A DNA stretch of 64,000 nucleotides from Methylobacterium planeticum (GCF_008806345.1 NZ_VZZJ01000020.1:1-64000), one strand, 5' to 3'; positions 26,390 through 34,907 are shown, counted from the stretch's first letter. Translations and numbers: made by a program. The notes: generated from the letters alone by a model not told the origin.

Positions 26390-26701
26390 TCAGACGCCGA
26401 CGATCGACCGGAGCTCCGCGCTGAAGGCTTGCTCGCGCCGGACCGCCTCGCGCAGCTGAGCGATCTCGCGCCGAGCCGCCAGCAGGGCTGCTTCAGCCGC
26501 GGCTGCCCGATCGAGCGCGGCGGCCTGATCCTCGCGGGCTTCCTGGAGGCGGAGGGCGAGCTCCGAAACGGAATCCACGGCCTGCTCCCGGCGTATGCGG
26601 GCATTCGCGGCGGCGCGCTCGATGCCGAGGTGGAGGGCCCCGCCAACGGTCGCCAGGCGGCCGGCGACATCGAGCGAGATGTGGGCTGCGTGGTTCGTCA
26701 T
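26390..26701 (-). CDS. Small coiled-coil protein
   Basis: A 103-residue protein, GGAGG six bases upstream of the ATG at 26701. Residues about 30-95 are a continuous heptad-like helix rich in A, E, R and Q, with no prolines, so a coiled coil is likely. Cytosolic, no known domain. Confidence 0.6.
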   Translation of the reverse strand: MTNHAAHISLDVAGRLATVGGALHLGIERAAANARIRREQAVDSVSELALRLQEAREDQAAALDRAAAAEAALLAARREIAQLREAVRREQAFSAELRSIVGV

Positions 26702-26915
26702 GGCGGGCCTCCGTGAGCTGGTGTGCCCCCAAGATGGGCCTGGCCGGATTCCAACGTCAACGATGGCGGCCGAGGTTTCGAGAGGTATCCCTGGCCGTCG
26801 GTTAACGGCGGGACGTGTCGAGCCACCCCTGGAGAACAGCATGACCCCGCTCCACGTTACTCATATACACTGCAACGCCTATCCCGCTCGATGTAACGAG
26901 TTTCTCGAACTTGGA

Positions 26916-27284
26916 TCAGGCCGCCTTCTGAGCCTTCGGACCGCCCCTCGCCGAGGCGGACAGGCGGGCGTAGAGGGCCTCCGACACGGCTTCCCGGGTG
27001 TAGTGGATCGGTTCGGCCCCGGCGTCGTGGGCAGCGTGGGCGCGCCGCAGCAGCTGGAGCGCTGCGACGCGCAGGAGGGCGTCGGGCGCGATCGGGCGGA
27101 CTGACTGAGGATCGGCCGAGAAAAACGAGCGAACGGCCTCGACGATCGCCCGGTCGACCGTCGCCGGATCGGGGCGCCCAGCGTCCCGGGCCCGCTCGCG
27201 TTCGGCACGCTTCCGGTCGCGTCCGAGGTCGCGCGCATGGGCGATCCGCTCGGCCTCGCTCAGGGTCGTCAGCTTCGTGCGCAT
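26916..27284 (-). CDS. Hypothetical helical protein
   Basis: A 122-residue basic, helical protein with an ideal AGGAGG site before the ATG at 27284. The N-terminal part is R/A/E-rich (ARDLGRDRKRAERERARD), the C-terminal half more globular, ending in GGPKAQKAA. No family was recognised. Confidence 0.6.
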   Translation of the reverse strand: MRTKLTTLSEAERIAHARDLGRDRKRAERERARDAGRPDPATVDRAIVEAVRSFFSADPQSVRPIAPDALLRVAALQLLRRAHAAHDAGAEPIHYTREAVSEALYARLSASARGGPKAQKAA

Positions 27285-27557
27285 GGCATCCTCCTGGTGA
27301 CCGGAGGATGATGCCGTGACGGGATGCAAGACGCCAGGACATGTCGCGCTGAAAATGCAGACATGTCGCCTCAGAAACGGCAGTACAACTCACTTGGGAT
27401 AGTGTAACGCGAATCTCGCAAACCTACTCCGATCACCAACCCGAAATAGCGAGCAAGCTGAGTCGCTTGCGGGTCGTCCCTCGTCTACAGAGGAAGGCCT
27501 TCAAAAAAAGGGCGGAGGGCGCACAGAGGCGCACGTCAGCCTGACGTCGGGCGCACG

Positions 27558-27891
27558 TCAGCCCGCGGGCTCCAAGACGATGCGGGCCCGGAGGCCGAGG
27601 GAGGCCGCGACGGCGAGCTGGCGGTCGAAATCCCAGGCGCTGATGTCCCCACTGCGCAGGGCGTTCCGGACCTTTGAGGGAGGCCAAGCCGACTGGGTAG
27701 CGCTGGAGGGATGGGTGCCTCTCGGCGGCAAGCCTGGCCTCCTCGGTAAGGGCCTGCTCCAGCAGCCAGGGCCTCCCTGGCGGGGTATCCCGGATCTCGC
27801 GTCGGAGCATATGGACGGCCTGCTGCTCAGATTCCAAGAAACGCTGCGCCTCCATCGCCCGCGCGGCGACGCGGATATCCTCCCGGTCCAT
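27558..27891 (-). pseudogene. Frameshifted small gene
   Basis: The first reading frame starts at 27891 (MDREDIRVAARAMEAQ) and reads as a helical protein for about 65 codons. Near 27690 it becomes nonsense, while the neighbouring frame then gives a convincing C terminus (SKVRNALRSGDISAWDF, RQLAVAASLGLRARI, stop at 27558-27560). A single indel between the two parts would restore one gene of about 110 codons. Two overlapping genes are the alternative. Confidence 0.45.
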
Positions 27892-28246
27892 CGGATCGCC
27901 CTTCCGTTCGGAGGGCACCATGCGGTGCGGAGCGTTAACCGGGGACGCTGCTTCGCGTTGTCCGGGCGTCCCGATCAGGGCAATCTCACCTCATCCCGCT
28001 GTTCGCGGCTGGGCAAACCATTGGATCCCTCTACCCACGGCCGACGGTTTCCGTCCCACCGTTCGCGGTGGGGCACACTGGGTGGACGGTCTGAGGGCTT
28101 CATCGGCAACGGGGGCCCTTCGCTGTTCGGCGAGCCGGAAATCCAGCAGTCCATCACCGCAACCAGTGGATAGCCGGGGCCCCGCATTTTCTACTTGGCA
28201 GGGTCGCCCTATCTTGAACAGCCCAGCTCATTGATTCGGTGCATCA
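27892..28246. other. Gene-free stretch with three TTCG-loop hairpins
   Basis: No convincing gene. Three hairpins with a TTCG loop occur at 27995-28013, 28055-28072 (CCCACCG-TTCG-CGGTGGG, perfect) and about 28120-28133, the loops being 60 and 64 bp apart. This could be a small RNA leader or degenerate repeats. Confidence 0.4.
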
Positions 28247-28724
28247 TTGCCAAGCCCGTTCGTTGCCAGGCGGCCGTCCGTAAGCGGAAACACACGTATC
28301 CGAACACCACAGCAGGAGGCATTCGAGGCGATCTCGTCCTTTGCCTCCGAGGACGAAAGGGAGGCAGGCATCGTCCTGCCGGTGGGATGCGGTAAGTCGG
28401 GAACGATCACGCTCGCCCCCTTCGCATTTGGGTCCAGCCGGACGCTCGTCGTCGCCCCGAACGTGGCGATCGCCCAGCAATTGGTAGCCGACTTCGACCC
28501 GGCGTCGCCCGACATGTTTTACCAGAAATGCGCGGTCTTGCAGGGACCGCCGTGGCCCGAGCCAGTCGAAATCCGGGGCCGCACATCGAATCGCTCCGAC
28601 CTGGACGAAGCGCACGTCGTCGTCACCAACATCCAACAGCTTCAGGGTACGGAGAACCGTTGGCTCCAGGGGCTGCCGCCGGACTTCTTCGACCTGATCC
28701 TGGTCGACGAAGGTCATCACACAG
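28247..28724 (+). pseudogene. DEAD/DEAH helicase-like gene, 3' truncated by an IS
   Basis: About 159 residues of an SF2 helicase N-terminal domain: a Q-motif-like RTPQQEAFEAI, Walker A-type PVGCGKSGT near residue 45, and a DEGHH box (motif II) at the very end. The reading frame then enters the inverted repeat of an IS3-family element at 28725 and stops at 28828. Motifs III-VI are absent from the window. TTG at 28247 is the only start near; the true N terminus may lie further upstream. Such helicases are common in defence or restriction loci, but the rest of the operon is gone. Confidence 0.75.
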
Positions 28725-28766
28725 TGTCCGTCGTCAGATGCTTTGAGACGGTTTGGGACGCTCAGG
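28725..28766 (+). repeat. Left terminal inverted repeat of the IS
   Basis: 42 bp, perfectly complementary to 30265-30306. It replaces the helicase reading frame after DEGHH. Confidence 0.95.
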
Positions 28767-28880
28767 GTTCGCCCTCACTAGAGAGCGCCCGCATGATGTC
28801 CGCCGTCAGCACTCCTGAGACAGATTGAGGGTCTTCACGAACGGAGGATGGCTGGTTCATCGTAGTCCCCAGGAGCGAAG

Positions 28881-29255
28881 ATGAAGCAGACATCCGGGCC
28901 GGCACGGAAGCCGGCAGAGACCGTAATCAAGGACATCCGCCGGGCCACGCGTCGGCAGTTCTCGTCCGAGGAGAAAATCCGCATCGTGCTGGAGGGCCTG
29001 CGCGGCGAGGACAGCATCGCCGAGCTGTGCCGGCGGGAGCCCATCACCAGCTCGATGTACTACGGCTGGTCCAAGGAGTTCCTGAAGGCTGGCAAGAAGC
29101 GGCTGGCCGGCGACACGGCCCGGGCCGCCACCGCCGACGAGGTCAAGGAGCTGCGCCGCGAGGCGGGCGCGCTGAAGGAGGTCGTGGCCGATCTCGTCCT
29201 GGAGAACCGCCTGCTGAAAAAAAGTGTGACCGGGGCTGGGGGCGACGAGGCATGA
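28881..29255 (+). CDS. IS3-family transposase OrfA
   Basis: A 124-residue protein with an HTH (EEKIRIVLEGLRGEDSIAEL, then CRREPITSSMYYGWSKEF) that binds the IS ends, and a C-terminal leucine-zipper-like helix (ELRREAGALKEVVADL). The run of seven A residues near its end allows a -1 shift into orfB to give the OrfAB transposase. Start at 28881 after GGAGCGAAG. Confidence 0.93.
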   Translation: MKQTSGPARKPAETVIKDIRRATRRQFSSEEKIRIVLEGLRGEDSIAELCRREPITSSMYYGWSKEFLKAGKKRLAGDTARAATADEVKELRREAGALKEVVADLVLENRLLKKSVTGAGGDEA

Positions 29256-30232
29256 GGTACCCACCCCCTGAGAAGCTGGAGATCATCCGGCTGGTCGAGC
29301 AATCCCATCTGCCGGTGCGCGCCACCCTGGAGAAGCTCGGCATCACCCGGGCGACGTTCTACCGCTGGTACGATGCTTATCAGCGCGGCGGCCCCGAGGC
29401 CCTAGCGGATCGTCCCTCCCGCCCGAGCCGGGTCTGGAACCGGCTGCCGGCCGAGGTTCGCGAGCAGATCGTCACCCTCGCGCTGGAGCAGCCGGAGCTC
29501 AGCCCGCGCGAGTTGGCGGTGCGCTTCACCGACGAGCGGCGTTACTTCGTCTCAGAAGCCACCGTCTACCGCCTGCTCAAGGCCCAGGACCTGATCACCA
29601 GCCCGGCCTACATCGTCGTCAAGGCTGCCGACGAGTTCCGCGACAAGACCACGGCCCCCAACCAGCTCTGGCGGACGGACTTCACCTATCTGAAGGTGGT
29701 CGGCTGGGGTTGGTACTATCTCTCGACCGTGCTCGACGACTTCTCGCGCTACATCGTGGCATGGAAGCTGTGCGCGACGATGCAGGCCAGCGACGTCACC
29801 GCCACGCTCGACTTGGCGCTCGCGGCCGCGGGGCTCAATCACGTGCAGGTGGTGCACCAGCCTCGGCTGCTCACCGACAACGGATCGAGCTACGTCGCGA
29901 GCGATTTGGCCGACTGGCTCGGCAGCCGGGGCATGACCCACATTCGTGGTGCGCCGCGCCATCCGCAAACACAGGGCAAGATCGAGCGCTGGCACCAGAC
30001 GCTCAAGAACCGCATCCTGCTCGAACACGCCTACCTACCCGGCGAGCTGGAGGCGCGGGTCGCCGCCTTCGTCGAGCACTACAACCACGCCCGCGCCCAC
30101 GAGAGCCTGGGCAACCTCACGCCTGCCGACGTCTACTTCGGCCGCGGCGAGGCTATCCTGCAGGAGCGGGCACGGATCAAGCGCCAGACCCTTACGCATC
30201 GCCGTTTGCGCCATCACGCGCAGGCTGCCTAA
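29252..30232 (+). CDS. IS3-family transposase OrfB (DDE catalytic subunit)
   Basis: A 326-residue integrase-fold protein with an HTH_21-like N terminus and an rve domain: first Asp in WRTDFTYLKV, second in LTDNGSSYV, Glu in QGKIERWHQTLK. All three catalytic residues are present, so the element could be active. It lies in the -1 frame relative to orfA and overlaps its stop (ATGA). Expressed mainly as the OrfAB fusion. Confidence 0.94.
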   Translation: MRYPPPEKLEIIRLVEQSHLPVRATLEKLGITRATFYRWYDAYQRGGPEALADRPSRPSRVWNRLPAEVREQIVTLALEQPELSPRELAVRFTDERRYFVSEATVYRLLKAQDLITSPAYIVVKAADEFRDKTTAPNQLWRTDFTYLKVVGWGWYYLSTVLDDFSRYIVAWKLCATMQASDVTATLDLALAAAGLNHVQVVHQPRLLTDNGSSYVASDLADWLGSRGMTHIRGAPRHPQTQGKIERWHQTLKNRILLEHAYLPGELEARVAAFVEHYNHARAHESLGNLTPADVYFGRGEAILQERARIKRQTLTHRRLRHHAQAA

Positions 30233-30264
30233 CCTCTCAACCCAGGTGGACCAGAGCCTCCGTT

Positions 30265-30306
30265 CCTGAGCGTCCCAAACCGTCTCAAAGCATCTGACGA
30301 CGGACA
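30265..30306 (-). repeat. Right terminal inverted repeat of the IS
   Basis: 42 bp, perfect complement of 28725-28766. The DNA beyond it belongs to an MBL-fold gene lacking its 5' end. Confidence 0.95.
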
Positions 30307-31130
30307 CTCACGAGGTTGGGGGCGACCTTGCTTACCAACGCCACGCAATCGTCAACGTGATCTATTACGGCCGCCCTGGTGTAGGTGATCGCAGCTGGGT
30401 CTTGATCGACGCGGGTGTGATGGGCTCGAAAGCGGCCATCGTAAAGGCCGCCGAGAAGCGCTTCGGTGCGGGAGCTCGCCCGTCCGCAATCGTTCTCACT
30501 CACGGTCATTTCGATCATGTCGGTGCGGTTGAGGACCTCGCACGCGAATGGCAGGTGCCGGTTTGGGCTCACCCTCTTGAGCACCCGTATCTCAACGGAT
30601 CAGCCACCTATCCGCTCCCGGACCCCTCTGTTGGTGGCGGCTTGGTAGCCCGGCTCTCGCCGCTCTTTCCACGTGCGCCGGTCGATGTATCCGACCATCT
30701 CCAAAGTCTGCCCGAGGATGGCTCGGTGCCGCCGATGCCGGGCTGGCGTTGGATTCACACGCCAGGTCACTCGGTCGGCCAGGTAGCCCTCTGGCGTGAC
30801 GCCGATCGAACCCTCATCGCGGCAGACGCTTTTGTGACGACAGCCCAGGAGTCGGCCTACGCTGTCGTCGTGCAGGAATCCGAACTGCATGGTCCGCCGA
30901 TGTATTTCACAGTTGATTGGGACGCCGCCCGGCAGTCAGTCGAAGCCTTGGCTGACCTCGAGCCGGAGCTTGCAATCACGGGGCACGGTCGTCCACTGCA
31001 TGGATCCGCTCTTCGCGAGGCACTGCACACCTTGGCCCGCGACTTCGACATCGTCGCCGTGCCGAAGCAGGGTCACTATGTCGAGGAGCCTGCAAAGGCC
31101 GAGGATGGTTCTGCCTATAGAGGGTCGTGA
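30307..31130 (+). pseudogene. MBL-fold metallo-hydrolase, 5' truncated
   Basis: The open frame runs from the IS edge through HEVGGDLAYQRHAIVNV to the stop at 31130, about 273 codons. The metal motif THGHFDHVGAV, the GHSVGQ histidine, a D in AADAF and the TGHGRPL histidine are all present, so the catalytic core is intact, but family members begin with a few more residues before the DLAYxR segment, which the IS has removed. A GTG at 30357 might still start a shortened product. Substrate unknown. Confidence 0.8.
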
Positions 31131-31281
31131 AACGCCACCTTCGACATCGCGGGCGCCTCGATCTTGATGTGACTCTGCTGCCGGGGCGAAGATGACCCCG
31201 TCTATTAGGGGCACTCTATGCAAAACGTCAGGATGAGTCGTGGGCGGTCGAGGAGTGGATCAGAGCCCCCCAGATACGACG

Positions 31282-31880
31282 AAGCCCGCGCGGCGGGGGG
31301 AGCTGAAATGAAGAGCCCCGCGAGCCGTGAGGCTGCGGGGCGAAGTCGTTGAGGAAGAAGCGGTCGCGCCGTGGAACGCAGAAGGGCTGCCGGCGAGGCT
31401 GCTGCAGGCGGGAGAACGCCCGTAAAGCCAATGTGCGGCAACGGCCTGGTGCCGGTAGCCGCCATTTTGGAAAGCAGAGTTGCGCACAGGACGAAGAAGC
31501 CCTGCGGCCGAGGCCGCGGGGCTGAGTGCACGGGTAGAAAAGCGCGGCCTCGCCGGCACTGAGCACCGGGGAGGAGATGCCAGCGAGGCCATGTCAGATG
31601 GGCAGCACCTAACGATGCAACCCTGCTCTCTCTCGATGGGGTCTACACTGCTGCAGGTGAAACTGAGCCGAAAATAAAAGGCCCCGCGAGCCTGGGCTGC
31701 GGGGCCGAGTGAGTCTCGAAGAACGGTCCCACCTGCTCAGATCGGGGGATAAAGCCGATGGGGCCGCACCGGGTGGTCAACCCGGCCTGCCAAGCATAGC
31801 CGTTAAGCGCCTCCGGAAGTAAACATAGGTTCGGTGCGGATCGCACGAAAAAGCCCGCACCGGCTGGGCCGGGCGGGCTG
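31282..31880 (-). repeat. Array of five terminator-like hairpins, about 180 bp apart
   Basis: The gene-free stretch 31131-32217 contains hairpins at about 31282, 31314-31341 (GCCCCGC...GCGGGGC), 31499-31523 (AGCCCTGCGGCC-GA-GGCC...), 31680-31705 (GGCCCCGC...GCGGGGCC) and 31851-31880 (AGCCCGC...GCGGGCT). The last four start 185, 181 and 171 bp apart. On the minus strand each right arm runs into a T-rich tail; the last two read GCGGGCTTTTTCG and GGGGCCTTTTATTTT. That is what a series of short minus-strand transcripts with their own terminators would look like. No convincing protein gene is present. Confidence 0.6.
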
Positions 31881-32217
31881 AGTTCAGGGATAAAAATCAG
31901 CCCCACTGACGAGGCAGGACAGCTCCGCCAGCAGGGCCTAGCCGCGTCCGAGGGGAACTTGGCCTGCTTCGACATGGCGTGGTTGCGGCGCTCAACAATT
32001 AGGCCAACTGGAAAGCTGAATTGCCTTGCTGGTCACCCCTACCAGTCCCGCATGACCGCGAGGCCGATGGTGATGCCGGCGGGGAGCACCGCGGCGAACC
32101 GGTACCCTCAGCACGCCTGCGACTGCCCAGCTAGCTCTATCAGAAATCATTTACCACTTTCGGTTGTGATCGTCTTAGGGTTGCATCTTCTGGTTGATTC
32201 GCTCGCGAGAGACTACC

Positions 32218-32472
32218 GTGGACGCTTATCAGATGCTGAGTGCCGAGCTGTTGTTCCGCATCACCGATGTGGCCTGGGAGAATGAAATCGCCTTAGCGTT
32301 TGGGGACGACGCGGTATCCGAATATCGCGGCCGCGCGGAGGGGCGGGGAAACGAAGGAACCGCCTTGCGCAGAGCTTTCAACGATCGAGAGGCTGCTGCG
32401 CTCATCTGGCGAGAAGCGAATGAGGCCGTTCGACGGGCGCAGCTCTCCACGCGCCGGCGCGCTGCGGCCTGA
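32218..32472 (+). CDS. Small hypothetical protein
   Basis: 84 residues from a GTG start at 32218; an ATG option at 32230 or 32194 also exists. The sequence is mainly helical with an R/A-rich C terminus (EANEAVRRAQLSTRRRAAA). It has the look of small soluble helical proteins carried by accessory DNA, but no family was recognised. The hairpin array lies upstream. Confidence 0.45.
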   Translation: MDAYQMLSAELLFRITDVAWENEIALAFGDDAVSEYRGRAEGRGNEGTALRRAFNDREAAALIWREANEAVRRAQLSTRRRAAA

Positions 32473-32502
32473 GACCAGCTGTGGGAAGCTCGATGCGACC
32501 TG

Positions 32503-32918
32503 CTACGCGTCCTCGCCCACCTTGTGCCGCATCGGCACCCATTCGAGTTCGCTGACCACCTCTGTCACGATCGTCAGGCCGATGCCGAAGCGATGGGCAT
32601 TCTCCGCCAGGAGCCGGCTGCGGTCTCGACCGCAGCCGGCTTGCTCTCGCAATGCTCCTCGATCGTGTCGAGCTCACGCGCCTCGGTCTTGGTGTCGTTC
32701 CAGTTCATTATGCGCAGGACGGCATATCGGGCACCCCTCCCCGCCCGGTGGCGGGCCTTAATCTCCCGCTGGTGATCCGCCGCCGCGGCGGCCGCGTCGT
32801 AGAAGCCTCGCTCGGCCTCGTAGAGCCGCCTGCAGCGCCGCAACTCATGCGCCAGCCCCTTCAGTGCCGGCTCGCTCAGCTCCTCGATATCCGACCCGAT
32901 CTGGCTGACTTTCACCAT
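32503..32918 (-). pseudogene. Helical protein gene with palindromic frameshift
   Basis: From 32918 a clean frame reads VSQIGSDIEELSEPALKGL, LAHELRRCRRLYEAE and MNWNDTKTEARELDTIEE. It then runs through a perfect 30-bp palindrome (32612-32641) and loses sense, ending at 32574. The adjacent frame gives the expected C terminus (LLAENAHRFGIGLTIVTEVV, then ELEWVPMRHKVGEDA and stop at 32503-32505). The intact gene would be about 135-140 codons. Function unknown. The start may lie further upstream. Confidence 0.6.
32612..32641. repeat. Perfect 30-bp palindrome at a frameshift
   Basis: AGCCGGCTGCGGTC (32612-32625) and its exact complement (32628-32641) flank two bases. It sits exactly where the reading frame of the surrounding minus-strand gene changes, consistent with a template-switch mutation creating the second arm. 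Confidence 0.9.
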
Positions 32919-33013
32919 GAAGTTGGTCAGCACCTCGCGGCCATCGCTCGTCAGGGCTTCTGCGCCGTGCCCTTGATCGCCGTGACGCCACCCTCCCCTC
33001 CGGCCGCTGACGG

Positions 33014-33406
33014 CTACAGGGCCCCGATGATGCGATCCAAATCCTCGCCCGTCACATCCCAGAAGGTCCTGCGCAGCCACTTCTTCCGCTCGATGTCCGG
33101 CCGGAGGTCGATCACCTTGCCCCGTGCCTTTTCGGCCAGGGGATCGTACCAGCGCTTGAACGAAGTGCGCTCCTCCGGATCGAGCCGGCCATCCGCGTCG
33201 AAGATCTAGTAGCGCCCGCGCGCATCGAAGAGCCTGGCCGGTTTGCCGTCCTCGTTCTCGACGATGACCTCGGCGATGCGTTGCTGCGTGCTGGCATAGG
33301 CCGGGATGGTGTCCTCGCCGGCATAGAGGCCGTCGCTGACGCGCCGTGGCACGTGCCGCAGAGGGCCAGCCTCCTCGAACACGTAGTAGCGGACGCTGAT
33401 GGCCAT
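33014..33406 (-). pseudogene. Hypothetical gene interrupted by an in-frame TAG
   Basis: ATG at 33406 opens a frame MAISVRYYVFEEAGPLRHV ... FDARGRY, then TAG at about 33206-33208. The same frame continues directly with IFDADGRLDPEERTSFKRW and WLRRTFWDVTGEDLDRII to a TAG at 33014-33016, giving 67 + 62 residues. The continuous protein-like sequence on both sides shows one gene of about 130 codons with a nonsense mutation. The 33410-33775 stretch beside it shows no gene, only an AT-rich segment with GTAATT-C-AATTAC at 33673-33685. Confidence 0.7.
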
Positions 33407-33775
33407 GCTCTTCCCCGGCGCAGATGCCGGCGAATCCTGGCGGTAAGTTGGAGCGGCTGCAATGGAGGGATGATTGGCAGCTCGTGCGGTCGGCCTCGAC
33501 GGTGGGGGGGCTCGGCGAGAATCGGCGCAGGTGGCGGACGCGGCCAAAGCCATGCCGTGAGGTCATGAAGCCGGACAGTCTAACGAACAGCGGTGAGCAA
33601 TCACCTTATCCGTGGCGCGTAATGACGCCTGCCTAATTAAGGTTGCTGCTAAGGTGACACTTGAAAGAGAAAGTAATTCAATTACAATCAAATGTTGTCG
33701 ACTAAAAAAATCATTCGCAATAGGCATGTATTCCCGGGATCACTCAATACTTCCCAAGTATTGCGGAGAAATTCT

Positions 33776-34207
33776 ATGAGGGCAATCGTCTGGCACGGCA
33801 CTCAGGACATCCGCTGCGATACAATTCCGGACCCCAAGATCGAGGATGACCGCGACGCCATCATCAAGGTGACCACCTGTGCGATCTGTGGCTCGGATCT
33901 GCACCTCTACGATCACGTCATGCCAGGCATGGAGAAGGGCGACGTGATGGGCCACGAGTTTATGGGTGAAGTCGTTGAGATGGGCAAAGGCGTCAACGGC
34001 GCTCTCCGAAAAGGTGAGCGCATCGTCGTGCCTTTCACGATCATCTGCGGCGAGTGCGACCAGTGCAAGCGCGGCTACTTCTCCGTCCGCGAACGCTCGA
34101 ATCGCAACAAGCATATTGCCGACAAAGCCTTCGGGCACACCACTGCGGGCTTGTTCGGATACACGCACCTGATCAGCCGGATTGCCTCAGCTGCAGCCTC
34201 AGGCTGA
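33776..34207 (+). pseudogene. Zinc-dependent alcohol dehydrogenase, 3' truncated
   Basis: The ATG at 33776 opens a GroES-like domain: CAICGSDLH (catalytic zinc Cys), GHEFMGEVVE, CGECDQCKRGYFS (structural zinc Cys) and GLFGYTHL at about residues 125-132. Full-length glutathione-independent formaldehyde or alcohol dehydrogenases are about 390 residues; here homology stops at 34171 and the frame closes 12 codons later. The Rossmann domain is lost, so the product cannot be active. The break coincides with the truncated end of a minus-strand gene. Confidence 0.8.
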
Positions 34208-34368
34208 AATCCTAGGGGTATTGTCATAGCATCCGCAATCGTTCCGCCGAAGTCCCAAGTTCCTCCCTGAATAAATTTAGGTACAGGCCGGCGTTCAGGA
34301 ACGGCACAGCACAAATTCGGCTCGCGCTTGCGGCGGAATACATTGCACACGTCCCAATCGTCCATCAC
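34172..34368 (-). pseudogene. Small hypothetical gene fused into the ADH remnant
   Basis: From the ATG at 34368 the minus strand reads DDWDVCNVFRRKREPNLCC, AVPERRPVPKFIQGGTWDF and GFQPEAAAEAIRLI, a protein-like sequence with C and W conserved-looking positions, up to about 34172. Beyond that it is simply antisense to the alcohol dehydrogenase. The gene is therefore truncated at the same junction. To its right, 34369-34716 holds no gene but a 10-bp-stem hairpin (CTCTGGGAGG at 34500, CCTCCCAGAG at 34535). Confidence 0.5.
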
Positions 34369-34716
34369 TTGCCCCCAAGCGAAGCCGTTAAGGACTTGTT
34401 AACCATGTTTTTCGAGAATGTACAGCGAACTCCACACGGGGTTTGATCGTCGGCTCTACAGGCCCTCGTGTCTGGGGAGCCGGTATGCCTGAGAGCAGGC
34501 TCTGGGAGGCTGGAGGGGGAGCTTGGCTCGCCGACCTCCCAGAGCTCTAACCTAACCCGGTGCCTCGATTCGCCAGTCGTGATCTGTTGAACGAGGTGTG
34601 CCGTGACTAACAGCCATGCGGCGCCAATCAGCAGTAGGCAATGACGTCGCGCCGCGCCACGTGACGTCGGTCTTTCTGCCCCCAGCGCCAGAGGCTGCAA
34701 CGGAGAAGGCAGGGCT

Positions 34717-34881
34717 ATGAAGACAGAAGCATCTGCGATCCGTCGGCAAATCGCTCAGCTCGAACGCGTGGTCGAGCAGGCTGAAGTTGACCAGCTCCAT
34801 CCCGGGCGGGTGGAGGTCTTAGAGGCGCTGCTGGAGTTCCATGGCCGTCGCCTGGATGAGGCTGAAGAAGAGGCGCCTTGA
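34717..34881 (+). CDS. 54-residue coiled-coil protein
   Basis: A short gene with GGAGAAGG upstream of the ATG at 34717. The product begins MKTEASAIRRQIAQLERVVE and ends in DEAEEEAP; it is acidic, helical and has a heptad pattern of L, I and V. No family was recognised. Just downstream lies the tail of a tyrosine recombinase. Confidence 0.5.
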   Translation: MKTEASAIRRQIAQLERVVEQAEVDQLHPGRVEVLEALLEFHGRRLDEAEEEAP

Positions 34882-34907
34882 ACTCAAGCGCGCGCCGGCA
34901 CGGCCAA

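Larger units (their letters stand above)
16530..28724. mobile_element. Integrated element at tRNA-Pro, right end missing
   Basis: A block of about 12 kb that begins at the tRNA 3' end with an inward-pointing tyrosine integrase and an excisionase-like gene, then a leftward regulatory operon and small unknown genes. No capsid, tail, terminase or conjugation genes were found, so it may be a phage satellite, the early region of a prophage, or a genomic island. No second copy of the tRNA 3' end was found by eye anywhere to the right. The block is cut at 28724 by an IS3-family element that joins unrelated DNA. Confidence 0.75.
28725..30306 (+). mobile_element. IS3-family insertion sequence, complete
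   Basis: 1582 bp, bounded by 42-bp perfect inverted repeats beginning TGTCCGTCGTC. It has overlapping orfA and orfB with a seven-A slippery run (29217-29223) for -1 frameshifting. The bases next to the two ends (left ...CACAG, right CTCAC...) do not form a target-site duplication, and the flanking genes are unrelated, so it probably arose from recombination between two copies or an adjacent deletion. Confidence 0.92.

Noticed and set aside
16530..28724. Complete prophage
   Set aside because: No terminase, portal, capsid, tail or lysis gene was seen; only integration and control functions.
31643..31975. 110-codon minus-strand frame in the hairpin array
   Set aside because: Its similar segments in all three frames stem from the repeated hairpins, so a non-coding explanation is better.
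31131..32217. CRISPR array considered because of the regular hairpin spacing
   Set aside because: Units are about 180 bp apart, the repeats are imperfect hairpins and there are no short unique spacers or cas genes.
34365..34700. 111-codon minus-strand frame with a hydrophobic stretch
   Set aside because: The hydrophobic part is short and the rest is compositionally odd; no ribosome binding site, and no support beyond an open frame.
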